Source: Ignavibacteria bacterium (lineage in GTDB: Bacteria > Bacteroidota > Ignavibacteria > Tepidaquicellales > Tepidaquicellaceae). Taken from it: a stretch of DNA of 64,000 nt. The notes below the pieces were generated by a model. The model was given only the letters and a program-made list of their open reading frames with translations, was not told where the DNA came from and searched no databases. Position numbers and translations under genes: made by a program. The DNA is taken from the NCBI GenBank assembly GCA_016709315.1, contig JADJMZ010000003.1, forward strand, positions 434,001-498,000. The letters run 5' to 3'. Positions 45,542-56,400 of this stretch are shown here, in pieces (the stretch's first letter is position 1; each line of letters starts with the position of its first letter).

Positions 45542-48500
45542 ATGAAAAATTACGTCAAACTGTTTTTACTATCAGCTATGATAATTTTATCAAACATACC
45601 TGCTGAAGCAAACTGGATCGGAAGTGAAAGTGATATGAAATTCACTCCACACCTGCCTAACGGCAAGGCGGGCACTCAAAACACTCCGCACTCAAGCAGC
45701 GATTCGCTTCCAGCCGGAGTTACAAAAGAGTTTCTTAATTCTCTGACGGATGAGAAGGGACAAAAGATTATTCACAATGAAGATCCCGAAGGCGATGCAA
45801 TGCAGGAAAGATTTTTCACGGGCTTCGCCGCAGGTGATCAGTTTGGTTACTCTATATCGTCTGCCGGTGATGTGAATGGAGACGGATACAGTGATCTGAT
45901 AATCGGTGCACCTTTCAATGATGCCGGAGGTTTAAATGCGGGAAGAGCTTACATTTATTTCGGCGGAAGCATAATCAATTCAGGAGTTGATGTTATTCTT
46001 ACCGGTCTGGCAGCAAGCGATCGGTTTGGATTTTATGTATCAACAGCAGGCGATGTGAACGGCGACGGATATTCAGATGTAATAGTCGGCGCGCCTTTCA
46101 ATAATGCCGGAGGAACAGATGCCGGAAGAGCTTATATTTATTTTGGAGGAAGTGCTATGAATAATGTTGCAGATCTCATAATGACAGGAGAAGCGGCAGG
46201 CGATCAGTTTGGAAGCTCAGTTTCATCTGCAGGAGATGTAAATGGTGACGGATATTCTGATGTAATAGTAGGAGCGATTTTAAATGATGCCGGAGGAACA
46301 GGTGCAGGAAGAGCTTATATTTATTTTGGGGGAAGTTCCATGAATAATGTTGCAGATCTCATAATGACAGGAGAAGCGGGAAGCGATCAGTTTGGAGTTT
46401 CTGTCTCATCTGCCGGAGATGTAAATGGTGACGGATACAGTGATGTGATAGTTGGAGCTAATGGAAATGATGCCGGAGGGTCAAACGCAGGAAGAGCTTA
46501 TATTTATTTTGGAGGAAGTGCTATGAATAATGTTGCAGATGTCATAATGACCGGGGCAGCAGCAGGTGATCAGTTCGGAATCTCTGTTTCATCTGCAGGA
46601 GATGTAAACGGTGACGGATACAGTGATGTGATAGTTGGAGCTTATGGAAATGATGCCGTAGGCACAGATGCAGGAAGAGCTTATGTTTATTTCGGGGGAA
46701 GCTCCATGAATAGTGTTGCAGATCTCATAATGACCGGGGCAGCAGCATTTGATTTGTTCGGAATCTCTGTTTCTTCAGCAGGTGATATGAACGGAGACGG
46801 ATACAGTGATGTGATAGTAGGAGCGAATGGAAATGATGCCGGAGGGTCAGATGCAGGAAGAGCTTATGTTTATTTCGGGGGAAGCTCCATGAATAATGTT
46901 GCAGATCTCATAATGACCGGGGCAGCAGCAATTGATCAGTTCGGAATCCCTGTTTCTTCAGCGGGTGATATGAACGGAGACGGATACAGTGATGTGATAG
47001 TTGGAGCATTCTTAAACAATGCCGGCGGCGCAGATGCAGGAAGAGCTTACATTTATCTCAACTCAATGACAGGTGCAGACATAGCGGATGAATTTTTCGC
47101 AGGTGCTGCGGCAAATGATCAGTTTGGAACTTCTGTTTCATCAGCCGGAGATGTGAACGGTGACGGATTTAATGATCTAATAATCAGCGCGCCGTTAAAT
47201 GATGCAGGCGGATCAAATGCCGGAAGAGTTTATGTTTATTTCGGAGGCAGTATCCTGAATAATGTTGCTGATCTCACAATGACCGGAACAGCGGCAAGTG
47301 ACCAGTTCGGATTTTCTGTTTCATCAGCAGGAGATGTAAATAGTGACGGATATTCCGATGTTATAGTCGGAGCTAATGTAAATGATGCCGGAGGAACAGA
47401 TGCCGGAAGAGCTTACATTTATTTCGGAGGTAATTCACCTGATACTATTCCTGATGTCATAATGACGGGAGCAGCTGCAGGTGATCAATTCGGAATATCT
47501 GTTTCTTCTGCAGGAGATGTAAATGGTGACGGATTTTCTGATGTTATAGCGGGAGCATTTGGAAATGATGCCGGAGGTACGGATGCCGGAAGAACTTATA
47601 TCTATTACGGAGGCAGTGTTATGAATAATGTTGCAGATGGCATAATGACCGGGGCAGTAGCAGGCGATGCATTTGGTTATTCAGTTTCATCAGCTGATGA
47701 TATCAATGGTGACGGATTTTCTGATGTAATAGTTGGAGCATACTTAAATGATGCCGGGGGTTCTAATGCGGGAAGATCTTATGTCTATTTCGGAGGGATT
47801 TCATCTGACACAATAGCAGATCTGATCTTAACCGGAGCAGCGGCGGGCGATCAATTCGGCTATTCAGTTTCAACATCCGGAGATGTCAATGGCGACAGTT
47901 ATAATGACATTATCATCGGCGCGCCGTTAAATGATGCCGGCGGAGCAGATGCCGGAAGAGCTTACATTTATTATGGAGGAAATTCACCTGACACAATTAC
48001 CGATGTCACAATTAACGGAGCAGCGGCAGGAGACCAGTTCGGCTATTCAGTTTCATCAGCCGGTGATGTGAATGGTGACGGATTTTCTGATGTAATAGTA
48101 GGAGCGATTTTAAATGATGCTGGTGGTTCTAATGCCGGAAGAGCTTATGTTTATTTCGGAGGAAGCGCTGTGAATAATGTTTCTGATGTCATAATGACCG
48201 GTGCAGCGGCAAACGACCGGTTTGGATATTCTGTATCTTCAGCCGGTGATATGAATGGTGACGGATTTTCTGATGTATTGGCAGGAGCACCGTTGAATGA
48301 TATCGGAGGTGGTAATATCGGAAGAACATATCTTTATGTATCCTCAGCTCCGTCCGTTAAACCAATATTCAATTTGCTGAAAGATGTTCCGAATGATCAG
48401 GGCGGGCAGGTTTATCTCAAATGGGCAAGAAGCGGGTATGATATACAGGGAATTGACAAAGTTATTTCTTATTCTGTATTAAGAAGTTTTCCGCCAGTCA

Positions 48501-49513
48501 ATGGTAATTTTTCCTGGCAGACAGTAGCTGAAATAAGCGCAGAACAAATTCCCTTTTATTCTTTTGTAGATCATACGCCTGTTGACTCAACTGCTAATAA
48601 CAGCGGTACATTTTTTTACAGGATCAAAGCAAAGACAACCAATATTTCAGAATACTGGTATTCAGGAATTCTCTCAGGCAGAAGTTTAGATAATATTCCG
48701 CCGCTGGTGGTGTCTCCTTTCAATGCTGTTTCTGAATCAAGCAACATCAGACTCACATGGAATAAAAATACCGAGCCGGATCTTTATAATTATATTTTAT
48801 ACAGAAGCGTAAGTCCGACCATTGATCCTGAGACAGAATCTCCTTATGCGACAGTAACAGATTCCACTTATCTGGATACAACACCTTTGACCGGAGCTTA
48901 TTATTATTTCATCGTTGCACAGGATGTTCATAATAACAAGAGTCCTGTGGCAATTACAGAAAGTCCTAACATGACACTCAATCTTACAATGTTCATTGAA
49001 GGATTTTACAACTCAGGGAGCAATTCACAGGTCAGTGATACAATACTGGTTGAACTGAGAAATTCAACATCGCCTTTTGCAATGGCAGATCAGTCAACTG
49101 CTTTAGTTTCGGCAAACGGATCTGTTCAGCTTAAATTTGGCAATGCAATGAACGGAAACTACTACATTACTGTGAAACACAGAAACAGCATTGAGACATG
49201 GAGCGCCGGAGTCATTGCACTATCGCGAACAACGCCAGCTTCATTCGATCTTGCATCTTCTTTATCACAGGCATTCGGAAATAATCAAAAGCAGGTTGAT
49301 ACATCACCGGTAAGATTTGCCATTTACAGCGGGGACATAAATCAGGACGGAACAATAGATGCATCTGATGTAAGTGATACTGATAATGATGCTTTCAGTT
49401 CTGTCAGCGGATATGTCAGGACTGATGTAACGGGAGATGATTTTGTAGATGCGGGGGATGTGAGCATTGTGGATAATAATGCTTTTAATGCGGTGAGTGT
49501 TGTTACGCCTTGA
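45542..49513 (+). CDS. Giant FG-GAP double-propeller protein with dockerin-type module (intact paralogue)
   Basis: This 1323-residue protein is the intact sister of the preceding gene. It has a signal peptide (MKNYVKLFLLSAMIILSNIP, cleavage near AEA/NW), a linker containing the palindrome-encoded LPNGKAG, the conserved GVTKEFLNSLTDEKGQKI and MQERFFTG segments, and fourteen FG-GAP blades (7+7, divided by YLNSMTGADIADEFFAGAA). An Ig/FN3-like pair follows, then the C-terminal module from about residue 1145, with DINQDGTIDASD and DVTGDDFVDAGD loops, ending VVTP. Long stretches are almost identical in DNA to 41529-45425. FG-GAP propellers bind calcium and protein or glycan ligands, so a cell-surface adhesion role is likely. 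Confidence 0.92.
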   Translation: MKNYVKLFLLSAMIILSNIPAEANWIGSESDMKFTPHLPNGKAGTQNTPHSSSDSLPAGVTKEFLNSLTDEKGQKIIHNEDPEGDAMQERFFTGFAAGDQFGYSISSAGDVNGDGYSDLIIGAPFNDAGGLNAGRAYIYFGGSIINSGVDVILTGLAASDRFGFYVSTAGDVNGDGYSDVIVGAPFNNAGGTDAGRAYIYFGGSAMNNVADLIMTGEAAGDQFGSSVSSAGDVNGDGYSDVIVGAILNDAGGTGAGRAYIYFGGSSMNNVADLIMTGEAGSDQFGVSVSSAGDVNGDGYSDVIVGANGNDAGGSNAGRAYIYFGGSAMNNVADVIMTGAAAGDQFGISVSSAGDVNGDGYSDVIVGAYGNDAVGTDAGRAYVYFGGSSMNSVADLIMTGAAAFDLFGISVSSAGDMNGDGYSDVIVGANGNDAGGSDAGRAYVYFGGSSMNNVADLIMTGAAAIDQFGIPVSSAGDMNGDGYSDVIVGAFLNNAGGADAGRAYIYLNSMTGADIADEFFAGAAANDQFGTSVSSAGDVNGDGFNDLIISAPLNDAGGSNAGRVYVYFGGSILNNVADLTMTGTAASDQFGFSVSSAGDVNSDGYSDVIVGANVNDAGGTDAGRAYIYFGGNSPDTIPDVIMTGAAAGDQFGISVSSAGDVNGDGFSDVIAGAFGNDAGGTDAGRTYIYYGGSVMNNVADGIMTGAVAGDAFGYSVSSADDINGDGFSDVIVGAYLNDAGGSNAGRSYVYFGGISSDTIADLILTGAAAGDQFGYSVSTSGDVNGDSYNDIIIGAPLNDAGGADAGRAYIYYGGNSPDTITDVTINGAAAGDQFGYSVSSAGDVNGDGFSDVIVGAILNDAGGSNAGRAYVYFGGSAVNNVSDVIMTGAAANDRFGYSVSSAGDMNGDGFSDVLAGAPLNDIGGGNIGRTYLYVSSAPSVKPIFNLLKDVPNDQGGQVYLKWARSGYDIQGIDKVISYSVLRSFPPVNGNFSWQTVAEISAEQIPFYSFVDHTPVDSTANNSGTFFYRIKAKTTNISEYWYSGILSGRSLDNIPPLVVSPFNAVSESSNIRLTWNKNTEPDLYNYILYRSVSPTIDPETESPYATVTDSTYLDTTPLTGAYYYFIVAQDVHNNKSPVAITESPNMTLNLTMFIEGFYNSGSNSQVSDTILVELRNSTSPFAMADQSTALVSANGSVQLKFGNAMNGNYYITVKHRNSIETWSAGVIALSRTTPASFDLASSLSQAFGNNQKQVDTSPVRFAIYSGDINQDGTIDASDVSDTDNDAFSSVSGYVRTDVTGDDFVDAGDVSIVDNNAFNAVSVVTP
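45651..45673. repeat. GC-rich palindrome inside a coding region (second copy)
   Basis: Same CCTGCCTAACGGCAAGGCGGGC element as at 41546, in the same codon position of the paralogous gene. Confidence 0.6.
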
Positions 49514-49578
49514 TTTGGAATTTGGAATGTCGGATTTGGAATTTGTTGATTTTAGATTTAAGATTTTAGATTCAAGAT
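49514..49578. repeat. AT-rich short repeats (TTTGGAATTTGGAATGTCG, GATTTTAGATTTAA)
   Basis: These follow the stop codon directly. Close relatives occur at 57286-57388 and 60811-60982, each directly after a dockerin-module gene. Confidence 0.7.
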
Positions 49579-49640
49579 TGTTCTTTTAAGACATTCACGA
49601 TTAAAATTTAAAATAATTTAAAAAATTTAAACAAACAAAA

Positions 49641-52600
49641 ATGAAAGCAACAAGCTTAATTATTCTGATCTTCTTCTTTTCTTTACAATTATCGAAGGCG
49701 GATATTCCTGTTACAGTAACAAATCCTTCAAACACCACACCTAATCTTTCTTCAGTTTATTCCTCTTTTGCACTTGCGCTTGCTGATCTGAATCTTGTCA
49801 CAGCAATGACAGGTCCGGTAACTCTTACACTTGCCGGCAGCAATTCTGAATCTGCACCTGTTACAGGATTTACGATCGGAAGTGCATCTTTAAATGCTGC
49901 ATTGAATTCTGTTAATACTGTTAACATAAATACAAGCGGAGGAACTGTGACACTTAATGCAGGGACAGGCGGAACAGGCACTCCGGGTACTGCTGTGCAG
50001 GATGGTATCTTAAACCTTGCAGGTGCAGACTGGATAACTATAGACGGACTAACACTTGCGGATGGTAATACTGTAAATCCTGAAACAATGGAATACGGGA
50101 TCGGATTATTTAAAGCGGGAGTTTCAGACGGTTGTCAGAATAATACTATTAAAAACTGTTCCATTACTCTGAACAGAATAAACAACGCAGCAGGAACAAC
50201 TCCGGCAACTGAGGGTTCAAGAGGAATAAACATCGTGAATTCAACTGTAACGGCTCAGACTACAGTTCTTACTGTAACTTCAGCAGCCGGAAGTAATTCA
50301 AACAATAAATTCTACTCCAATACAATTCAGAATTGCAACATCGGAATTTCACTTATCGGCTTTGCTGCAGTCAGTCCTTTTACATTAGCAGATACCGGAA
50401 ATGATATCGGGGGAAGTTCTGCGGCAACAGGCAATTCAATTCTTAATTTCGGAGGAGCTCCTGCTGCTGTTAACCTTTCAGCAGGGATAAGAACTTTGGC
50501 GCAATATGACAATAACATTTCCAATAATTTAATCAACAGTAACAACGGCGCCGGAGTCAATCATCCGGCGATGCTGCGGGGAATAATAAGCGGTACAGCA
50601 GTCAGTGCGAATGTTTCAATTACCAATAACACAATTACTCTAAAGTGCGGAGCTACAGCGTCTTCCCTGACTGCAATTGAGAATCAAGCCGGAGCAACTG
50701 CGGCAGGAAATACGGTCAGTATAAACAATAATGCCATTACCGGATGCGCATATCCGACAGCGACAACCGGTTCATTTACAGCTATAGACAACTTCAACGT
50801 CTCCGCCGCAATTTTAAACATTAACAGCAACAGTATTTTAAACAATCAGACCAACTCGGTCAGCGGCGCTACAAATTTCATAAGAGTTTCAGGAATACAG
50901 ACAGTTGCATTAAACATAAACAATAATAATATGAGCGGCATGACTTTTAACGCTGCAAATTCGGGATTACTGACAGGTATAGCAAATACAAACGCCGTTG
51001 TTACGGCAAGTTTGTCCATAAGTGGAAATAACTTTGAGAGCATAAACTATTCTGTCCCGAGTTCGGGAATTAATATGTATATAAACTGGACATCTGCAAC
51101 TAATACTACTGCAAACATTAACAGTAATAAATTCACAAACTTAAATGTATTAACAAGCGGTTCAGTTACATTTTTAAAACGGAATGCCAATGCTATGACT
51201 TCAACCGGAAATGAACATTGCGACTCTAATTCAATCGTAACCGGTTTTTTTAAAGGACGTTCAGGCGGAATAGTAACTTTTTTTAAAGCCGGAGCCGGCG
51301 GCTGCCCGAACGGATCTCAGATGACAGAAAATTTCAATAATTTTTCAAATGTTACTCTCTCTGGTACAACGACAGTTGATTGCTGGATAAATACCGAAGG
51401 CGTAGGATCTTCAAGCGGACCATCAAAGACGATTAATAATAATACATTCAGCAATATCACAACAGGAGGCTCCGCGTTTATGGGGATATCAACGGGATCC
51501 TCAGGAGCGAACAGCTCAATTTCAAACAATACAATTTCAAATATTACAAATACTAATGGTATTATAGGAATCAACATTGGTTCATCGAACGGACAAGGAA
51601 CACATACATGCGCATTTAACACATTATCAAATTTATCAGGAAACTCAGTTTCTGCATTACAGGGAGGAAGTTCATTTATTAATAGTATGTACATAAACAA
51701 TAATATCATAGGACCCGCTACTGCGAACGGCACAGGATCTCAGTTATACGGAATAAATTTAGTATTCGGTAAAACCAATAATATCTTTATGAATAAAATA
51801 TATGATCTTGTTAATAATAATATTTCAGGATCAGTTACAGGGATAACAGTTGCAAATTCATTGTCAGTTACTCCCGGAGCAGTAAATAATATTTACAATA
51901 ATCTGATCGGTAACTTAAGAGCTCCTTTCAAGAACGGACTTTCTGATGCAATAAAAGGAATTAATCTGGGCAACTTTAATGATACTGCCTTGTCTCTGGT
52001 CTACTACAACACCGTGTATATTCCTGCTCAGGTATCGTCAGGAACTAACTTTAGTTCTGCAGCGATTTATCATACTGCTTATACTTCTTCATCAACATCT
52101 GATCTTTATTTGAGAAACAATATCTTAGTTAACCTTGCAACACCTAAAGGAAGCGGAAATTCGGTCGCATTCAGAAGAAGCAGCGGTCTTGATAGTACTC
52201 TGGCTAATTACAATTCGACTTCAAACAATAATTTATTCTATGCTGGAACACCCGGAGCTGCTAATTTGATTTACAATGACGGCACAAGCACAGCATCAAC
52301 ACTGGAAGAATATAAGTCAGGAGTGTTTACAGCCGGAACCATTGCTCCGCGGGATGCTCAGTCAGTAACGGAGAATCCGAATTTTTCAAGTACAACAGGT
52401 TCATCTCCCGACTTTCTGCATATTAACACTGCAATTCCTACACAGATAGAAAGCGGCGCTTCGGTCATTCCAGGTTTTAACAATGATTTTGATAATCAGC
52501 CGAGGTATCCGAACGCCGGATATCCTTTAAACATTTCAACGCCGGCAACAGCACCCGATATCGGCGCTGATGAATTCGGTTATACTTTTGCTAACCAGAC

Positions 52601-52736
52601 ACTTACATTAAAGAACCGGATTCAGGGAATTCAGGGAAACAGAAGAGATACATTAATTATAAATCTTAGATCTTCAGCAAGTCCATATAATATTATTGAA
52701 AGCAAAAGAATGTTTTTGATTCTGTATCAGGTGTAA
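49641..52736 (+). CDS. Secreted parallel beta-helix protein, truncated by a frameshift in its C-terminal module
   Basis: This 1031-residue frame has a signal peptide (cleavage after SKA, residue 20) and a long Asn/Ser/Thr-rich region with many NN(T/S)I.N(C/N) and ITNNTI steps typical of right-handed parallel beta-helices (NNTIKNCSITLN, ISNNLINSNNGAG). A GADEFGY segment marks the end of the helix. The C-terminal module starts near residue 987 (RDTLIINLRSSASPYNIIES), but the frame then ends at ILYQV. The missing part continues in the -1 frame from 52700 to 53116, so a single base has probably been lost between 52699 and 52736. It is homologous in layout to 57610-60810. Confidence 0.85.
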   Translation: MKATSLIILIFFFSLQLSKADIPVTVTNPSNTTPNLSSVYSSFALALADLNLVTAMTGPVTLTLAGSNSESAPVTGFTIGSASLNAALNSVNTVNINTSGGTVTLNAGTGGTGTPGTAVQDGILNLAGADWITIDGLTLADGNTVNPETMEYGIGLFKAGVSDGCQNNTIKNCSITLNRINNAAGTTPATEGSRGINIVNSTVTAQTTVLTVTSAAGSNSNNKFYSNTIQNCNIGISLIGFAAVSPFTLADTGNDIGGSSAATGNSILNFGGAPAAVNLSAGIRTLAQYDNNISNNLINSNNGAGVNHPAMLRGIISGTAVSANVSITNNTITLKCGATASSLTAIENQAGATAAGNTVSINNNAITGCAYPTATTGSFTAIDNFNVSAAILNINSNSILNNQTNSVSGATNFIRVSGIQTVALNINNNNMSGMTFNAANSGLLTGIANTNAVVTASLSISGNNFESINYSVPSSGINMYINWTSATNTTANINSNKFTNLNVLTSGSVTFLKRNANAMTSTGNEHCDSNSIVTGFFKGRSGGIVTFFKAGAGGCPNGSQMTENFNNFSNVTLSGTTTVDCWINTEGVGSSSGPSKTINNNTFSNITTGGSAFMGISTGSSGANSSISNNTISNITNTNGIIGINIGSSNGQGTHTCAFNTLSNLSGNSVSALQGGSSFINSMYINNNIIGPATANGTGSQLYGINLVFGKTNNIFMNKIYDLVNNNISGSVTGITVANSLSVTPGAVNNIYNNLIGNLRAPFKNGLSDAIKGINLGNFNDTALSLVYYNTVYIPAQVSSGTNFSSAAIYHTAYTSSSTSDLYLRNNILVNLATPKGSGNSVAFRRSSGLDSTLANYNSTSNNNLFYAGTPGAANLIYNDGTSTASTLEEYKSGVFTAGTIAPRDAQSVTENPNFSSTTGSSPDFLHINTAIPTQIESGASVIPGFNNDFDNQPRYPNAGYPLNISTPATAPDIGADEFGYTFANQTLTLKNRIQGIQGNRRDTLIINLRSSASPYNIIESKRMFLILYQV

Positions 52737-53116
52737 CTGTCGCAAGTTTTTCTTTAGCAGTAAACGGAACATCATATTATCTGGAAGTAAAACACAGGAA
52801 TTCAATTGCTACCTGGTCAGCCTCCGGAGTTTTATGCTCGGCAAATACAATGAATTATGATTTCACGACCGGGCTTGGTCAGGCATACGGTTCAAATCAG
52901 ATCAGCGTCAGCGGCGTGCCTTCTTTTTACGGCGGAGATGTGAATCAGGATGAGACAATAGATGCATCCGATGTAAGCGAAACAGATAATGATGCTTTCA
53001 GTTCTGTCAGCGGATATGTCAGGACTGATGTAACCGGAGATGATTTTGTAGATGCAGCTGATGTGAGTATTGTGGATAATAATGCTTTTAATGCGGTGAG
53101 CGTTGTGAGACCTTAA
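52700..53116 (+). pseudogene. Frameshifted C-terminal dockerin-type module of the beta-helix gene
   Basis: In this frame the module resumes as NVFDSVSGVTVASFSLAVNG, YYLEVKHRNSIATWS, QAYGSNQ and the calcium loops DVNQDETIDASD and DVTGDDFVDAAD, ending VVRP. A TGA at 52697-52699 in this frame sets the upstream limit of the shift. The first loop has Glu where Gly is usual at position 6. Restoring one base would give a protein of about 1158 residues matching the family. No classical slippery heptamer is in phase, so decay or a sequencing error is likelier than programmed frameshifting. Confidence 0.8.
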
Positions 53117-53182
53117 GAAGTCAAATGTCAAATATTAAATGTTAAATTGCAAATGTCTGATTTCAAATGTCAGAAGTTAATT
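53117..53182. repeat. AT-rich short repeats with CAAATGTC words
   Basis: Four or more TCAAATGTCA-like words follow the stop codon. The type differs from its neighbours but the position is the same. Confidence 0.55.
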
Positions 53183-53240
53183 GATATTGTTTAAAAATAT
53201 TGATATGAAAAGTAAATCTAATAAATAAATAACCTGACTC

Positions 53241-53444
53241 ATGAAAAACTTCATTAAACTATTCTGTCTTACGGCAAAGTTTCTTTTAATTAACAGGAAT
53301 AACGGTGCAAGCCGGATCGGATTGGAAACAATATTTCTGCAGGAGAGAAAACAAATTACAATTTTTAAAGCGAAGGAATCAGCATACGCATCATTTCTTT
53401 CCCCGATAGATGATCCGGTGTATTGCTTCGATTTTTTATATTAA
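53241..53444 (+). pseudogene. Remnant signal peptide of a lost FG-GAP family gene
   Basis: The 67-codon frame begins MKNFIKLFCLTAKFLLINRN and GASRIGLETI, which lines up with the leader of the FG-GAP paralogues (MKNYVKLFLLSAMIILSNIP, EANWIGSE). After residue 32 nothing recognisable follows, and the next gene starts 19 bases after the stop. It is best read as the left-over 5' end of a deleted family member, or as a leader separated from 53464. Confidence 0.5.
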
Positions 53445-53463
53445 AATTAAAGAGGATTAAAAA

Positions 53464-56400
53464 ATGAAAAAATTACTTACAGCACTATTATTTCTGCAGA
53501 TCCTTAATTGCAGTAATTTAAAAGGACAATATTCCAATGAATGGACAAAATATCCTTATATACAAAATGGATATTCATTGAATGACAACCAGGTTGATGA
53601 AAGTGGAAATTTATATTTTATAGAAAGAAAACCAGGATATAATGATCATAATGTATTAAAGAAAATGAATTCCCAGGGAAATATAGTTTGGGAAAATTAT
53701 TTAACTGTAGGTGAATTTGGATATAGTTGGGGACTAAATGTGAAATTCAAATTGAGGAATAATTTTCTGTATGTATGTCATTCCGCTTATGATACCAGTA
53801 TTTGGGTTGAAGACCCTAAAGACCCTAAACAAATTGAAGCAAGGGATATTTATAGTATTTTTCTAACGAAATTTGATCTTTCAGGAAATTTAATATTCAA
53901 CGAAAAATACAAACCGAATGAAATTACAGGTCTTCGTAATGCAAAATTTCTCCAGAGTTTTGATGTAGATAATAATAATAATATAATAATGGGCGGAATT
54001 AACAATTACATGTACCTTTTACAATGGCCAGATTTTTATTGGACAATTCAAAATTTTTTATTAAAAGTTAATTCAGCAGGTATACTTCAATGGGAATATG
54101 AATACACACCTCTTATAATATCAGATTCGGTAGATAATATAACCGAAATTAAATGTTTTGATAACGATAATATCTATTCAATGTATGCAAAACAGGGTAA
54201 TCATAATTATAAATTATACAAGCATGACCAGTCAGGTAACAATACGGCTGTTCATCAACTTTCACAATCAATTGTGTCAGGTCAAACATTTGAAGTAAGC
54301 AGCAATAATAAGATTGGTGTCGCCAATAATGATCAGTTTTTGATTTTTAACAGTTCTCTGCAAATCGAAAGAGTTATTCACTTTTCAGGTTTACCCGGAT
54401 ACTATAATACACAGTTTAGTTACAAATTCGACAATTCAAATGGTTTATATTTAACCGCCAGAGCAGTGAAAAATTCAAAATCATATCCGTATTTTGCAAA
54501 AATTAATTCAAATACAGGAGATGTAATATGGAAAAGAGTCTATGAATCTGATCTCATTTCATTTTATGGTATTTTACCCTCTCCCTTATTAAATAAGAAT
54601 GAAGATGTTTTTCAGTTTGGAACAGCAATAAAAGAAAATACATTGCAAACCAGAGCTTTTCTGGTTGGGTATGATTCATCGGGAAATTTAACAGGAGAAT
54701 CTTTTCATAAATATTTACCCGGTTCGGATAATAACAACAGCCAGTATAATGATTTATGTTTTTATAATGACACAGTTTATGCAATAGGAACTGAAAATTA
54801 TCCCGGGCAAGCGACTTATTATAAAGGTTTCATAGAAAAATTAGGACCCGGAATTTCAATTACAAGTCCTAAACCGGATGAGAGATGGATATCAGGAGAA
54901 GTTGATACAATAAAATGGATCGGAGGAAAACCAGGTCAGCTTATAACAATTGAGTATAGTATTGACAGCGGACGTACTTACGAGCTTATTGATTTTGCAA
55001 TCCCCGGTGATCAGGGATATTTCATCTGGAATATTCCGGAAGATCTATTGTCAGCATACTCAAAAATTCAAATTATTAATTCTTTAAATAATTCTGATAC
55101 ACTTGCCGTAAGTGATTATTTTAAATTGAAAGGTTATGTACTAACCAGATTTCTGGCAGATGGAAATTATGACCCATTTAACATTACTTACAATGGCTGG
55201 TTTTTCTTGAATGACACAATTCCAATGTGGCCTCAGGTATGGTGGCATGATCAGTTTCAATATTCATTGGCCACTGATCCATATACCAGCAAAGGATATC
55301 CGGAATTCTTTCATCACATCAGCGAATCAAGTTTTCCTGACTGGCCTTTGTGGGTCGAAGTATTTGGAGATTCAAGATGCTACCGGTCCACATTATTAAA
55401 TATTTATAATATTTCAGCGCAGGAAAAATGGAAAAAAATAGCTGAAGCTTTTGGCGGTACTTGTTTCGGTTTAGCCGCATCAAGTTTTTTAGCATTCAAT
55501 TTCAGAGAAGAGTTTGCATTAAAACATCCGGGAGTTCCGGATGTTGATTCAATTGGTAATCTTTATATAACTAACACAATCAGAAAGACTATTAACGGAT
55601 ACTTTATTTATCAGTTTGGTAAACAAACTTTTAATAATGATGTTACGAGTGAAAGGAAAGACGCGAGGACTACGCTTGAAGAGGTTAAAGAAATGTTTAT
55701 AAAAGATGTAACAGATATTAGAACAATATCAATTTATAATGATCCGGATAATTTATTTCCCGGAAAGAATACCGGTGCTCATACTATGGCACCTGTTAAA
55801 GTCACGAAAGACACATTACCTTCGAGATACAGAATTCATGTATATGACAGTAACAATCCCGGATCGGATGGTTTTATAATAATTGATTCAGCTGCGAATA
55901 CATGGTCATTTCCTGCATTAGGTCCAACATGGACAGGGGGAAAGGGTTGCTATCTTGAAACACCCGTATCAAATTTTATTAATCAGCCTGTACTTGGAGA
56001 TAATCCGGTAAATCCTGAAAATATTAAAGGACGAGGAATAAATAATATAGAGATCTATAATACTCCTGATGCAGATATAATGTTAACTGCATCAAACAAT
56101 CAGCGAATCGGATATCAGAACGGAAAAACAATTAAAGAATTAAATGACGGCATACCGATCATTATTAAAAACGGAAGTAATTCAGATCCGATAGGATATT
56201 ACATTCCTGATGGTTCATATTCTGCAGTACTTAAAAATGTCAGGGACTCTTCCCGGACAGCACATATCTCAATGTTCAAAAATGATGTGATATATACCTA
56301 CGAAAGGGAGAATGCAGATCCTTCAGAGACGGACAGATTTACTTTTGGAGATGGATTTTCTGTAACTTCACCGGATGCATCGCAGAAAGAAATTGAAATG

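Noticed and set aside
52690..52740. Programmed -1 ribosomal frameshifting in the beta-helix gene
   Set aside because: No in-phase slippery heptamer and no obvious downstream pseudoknot are seen; the paralogues encode the same module without a shift, so a lost base is simpler.
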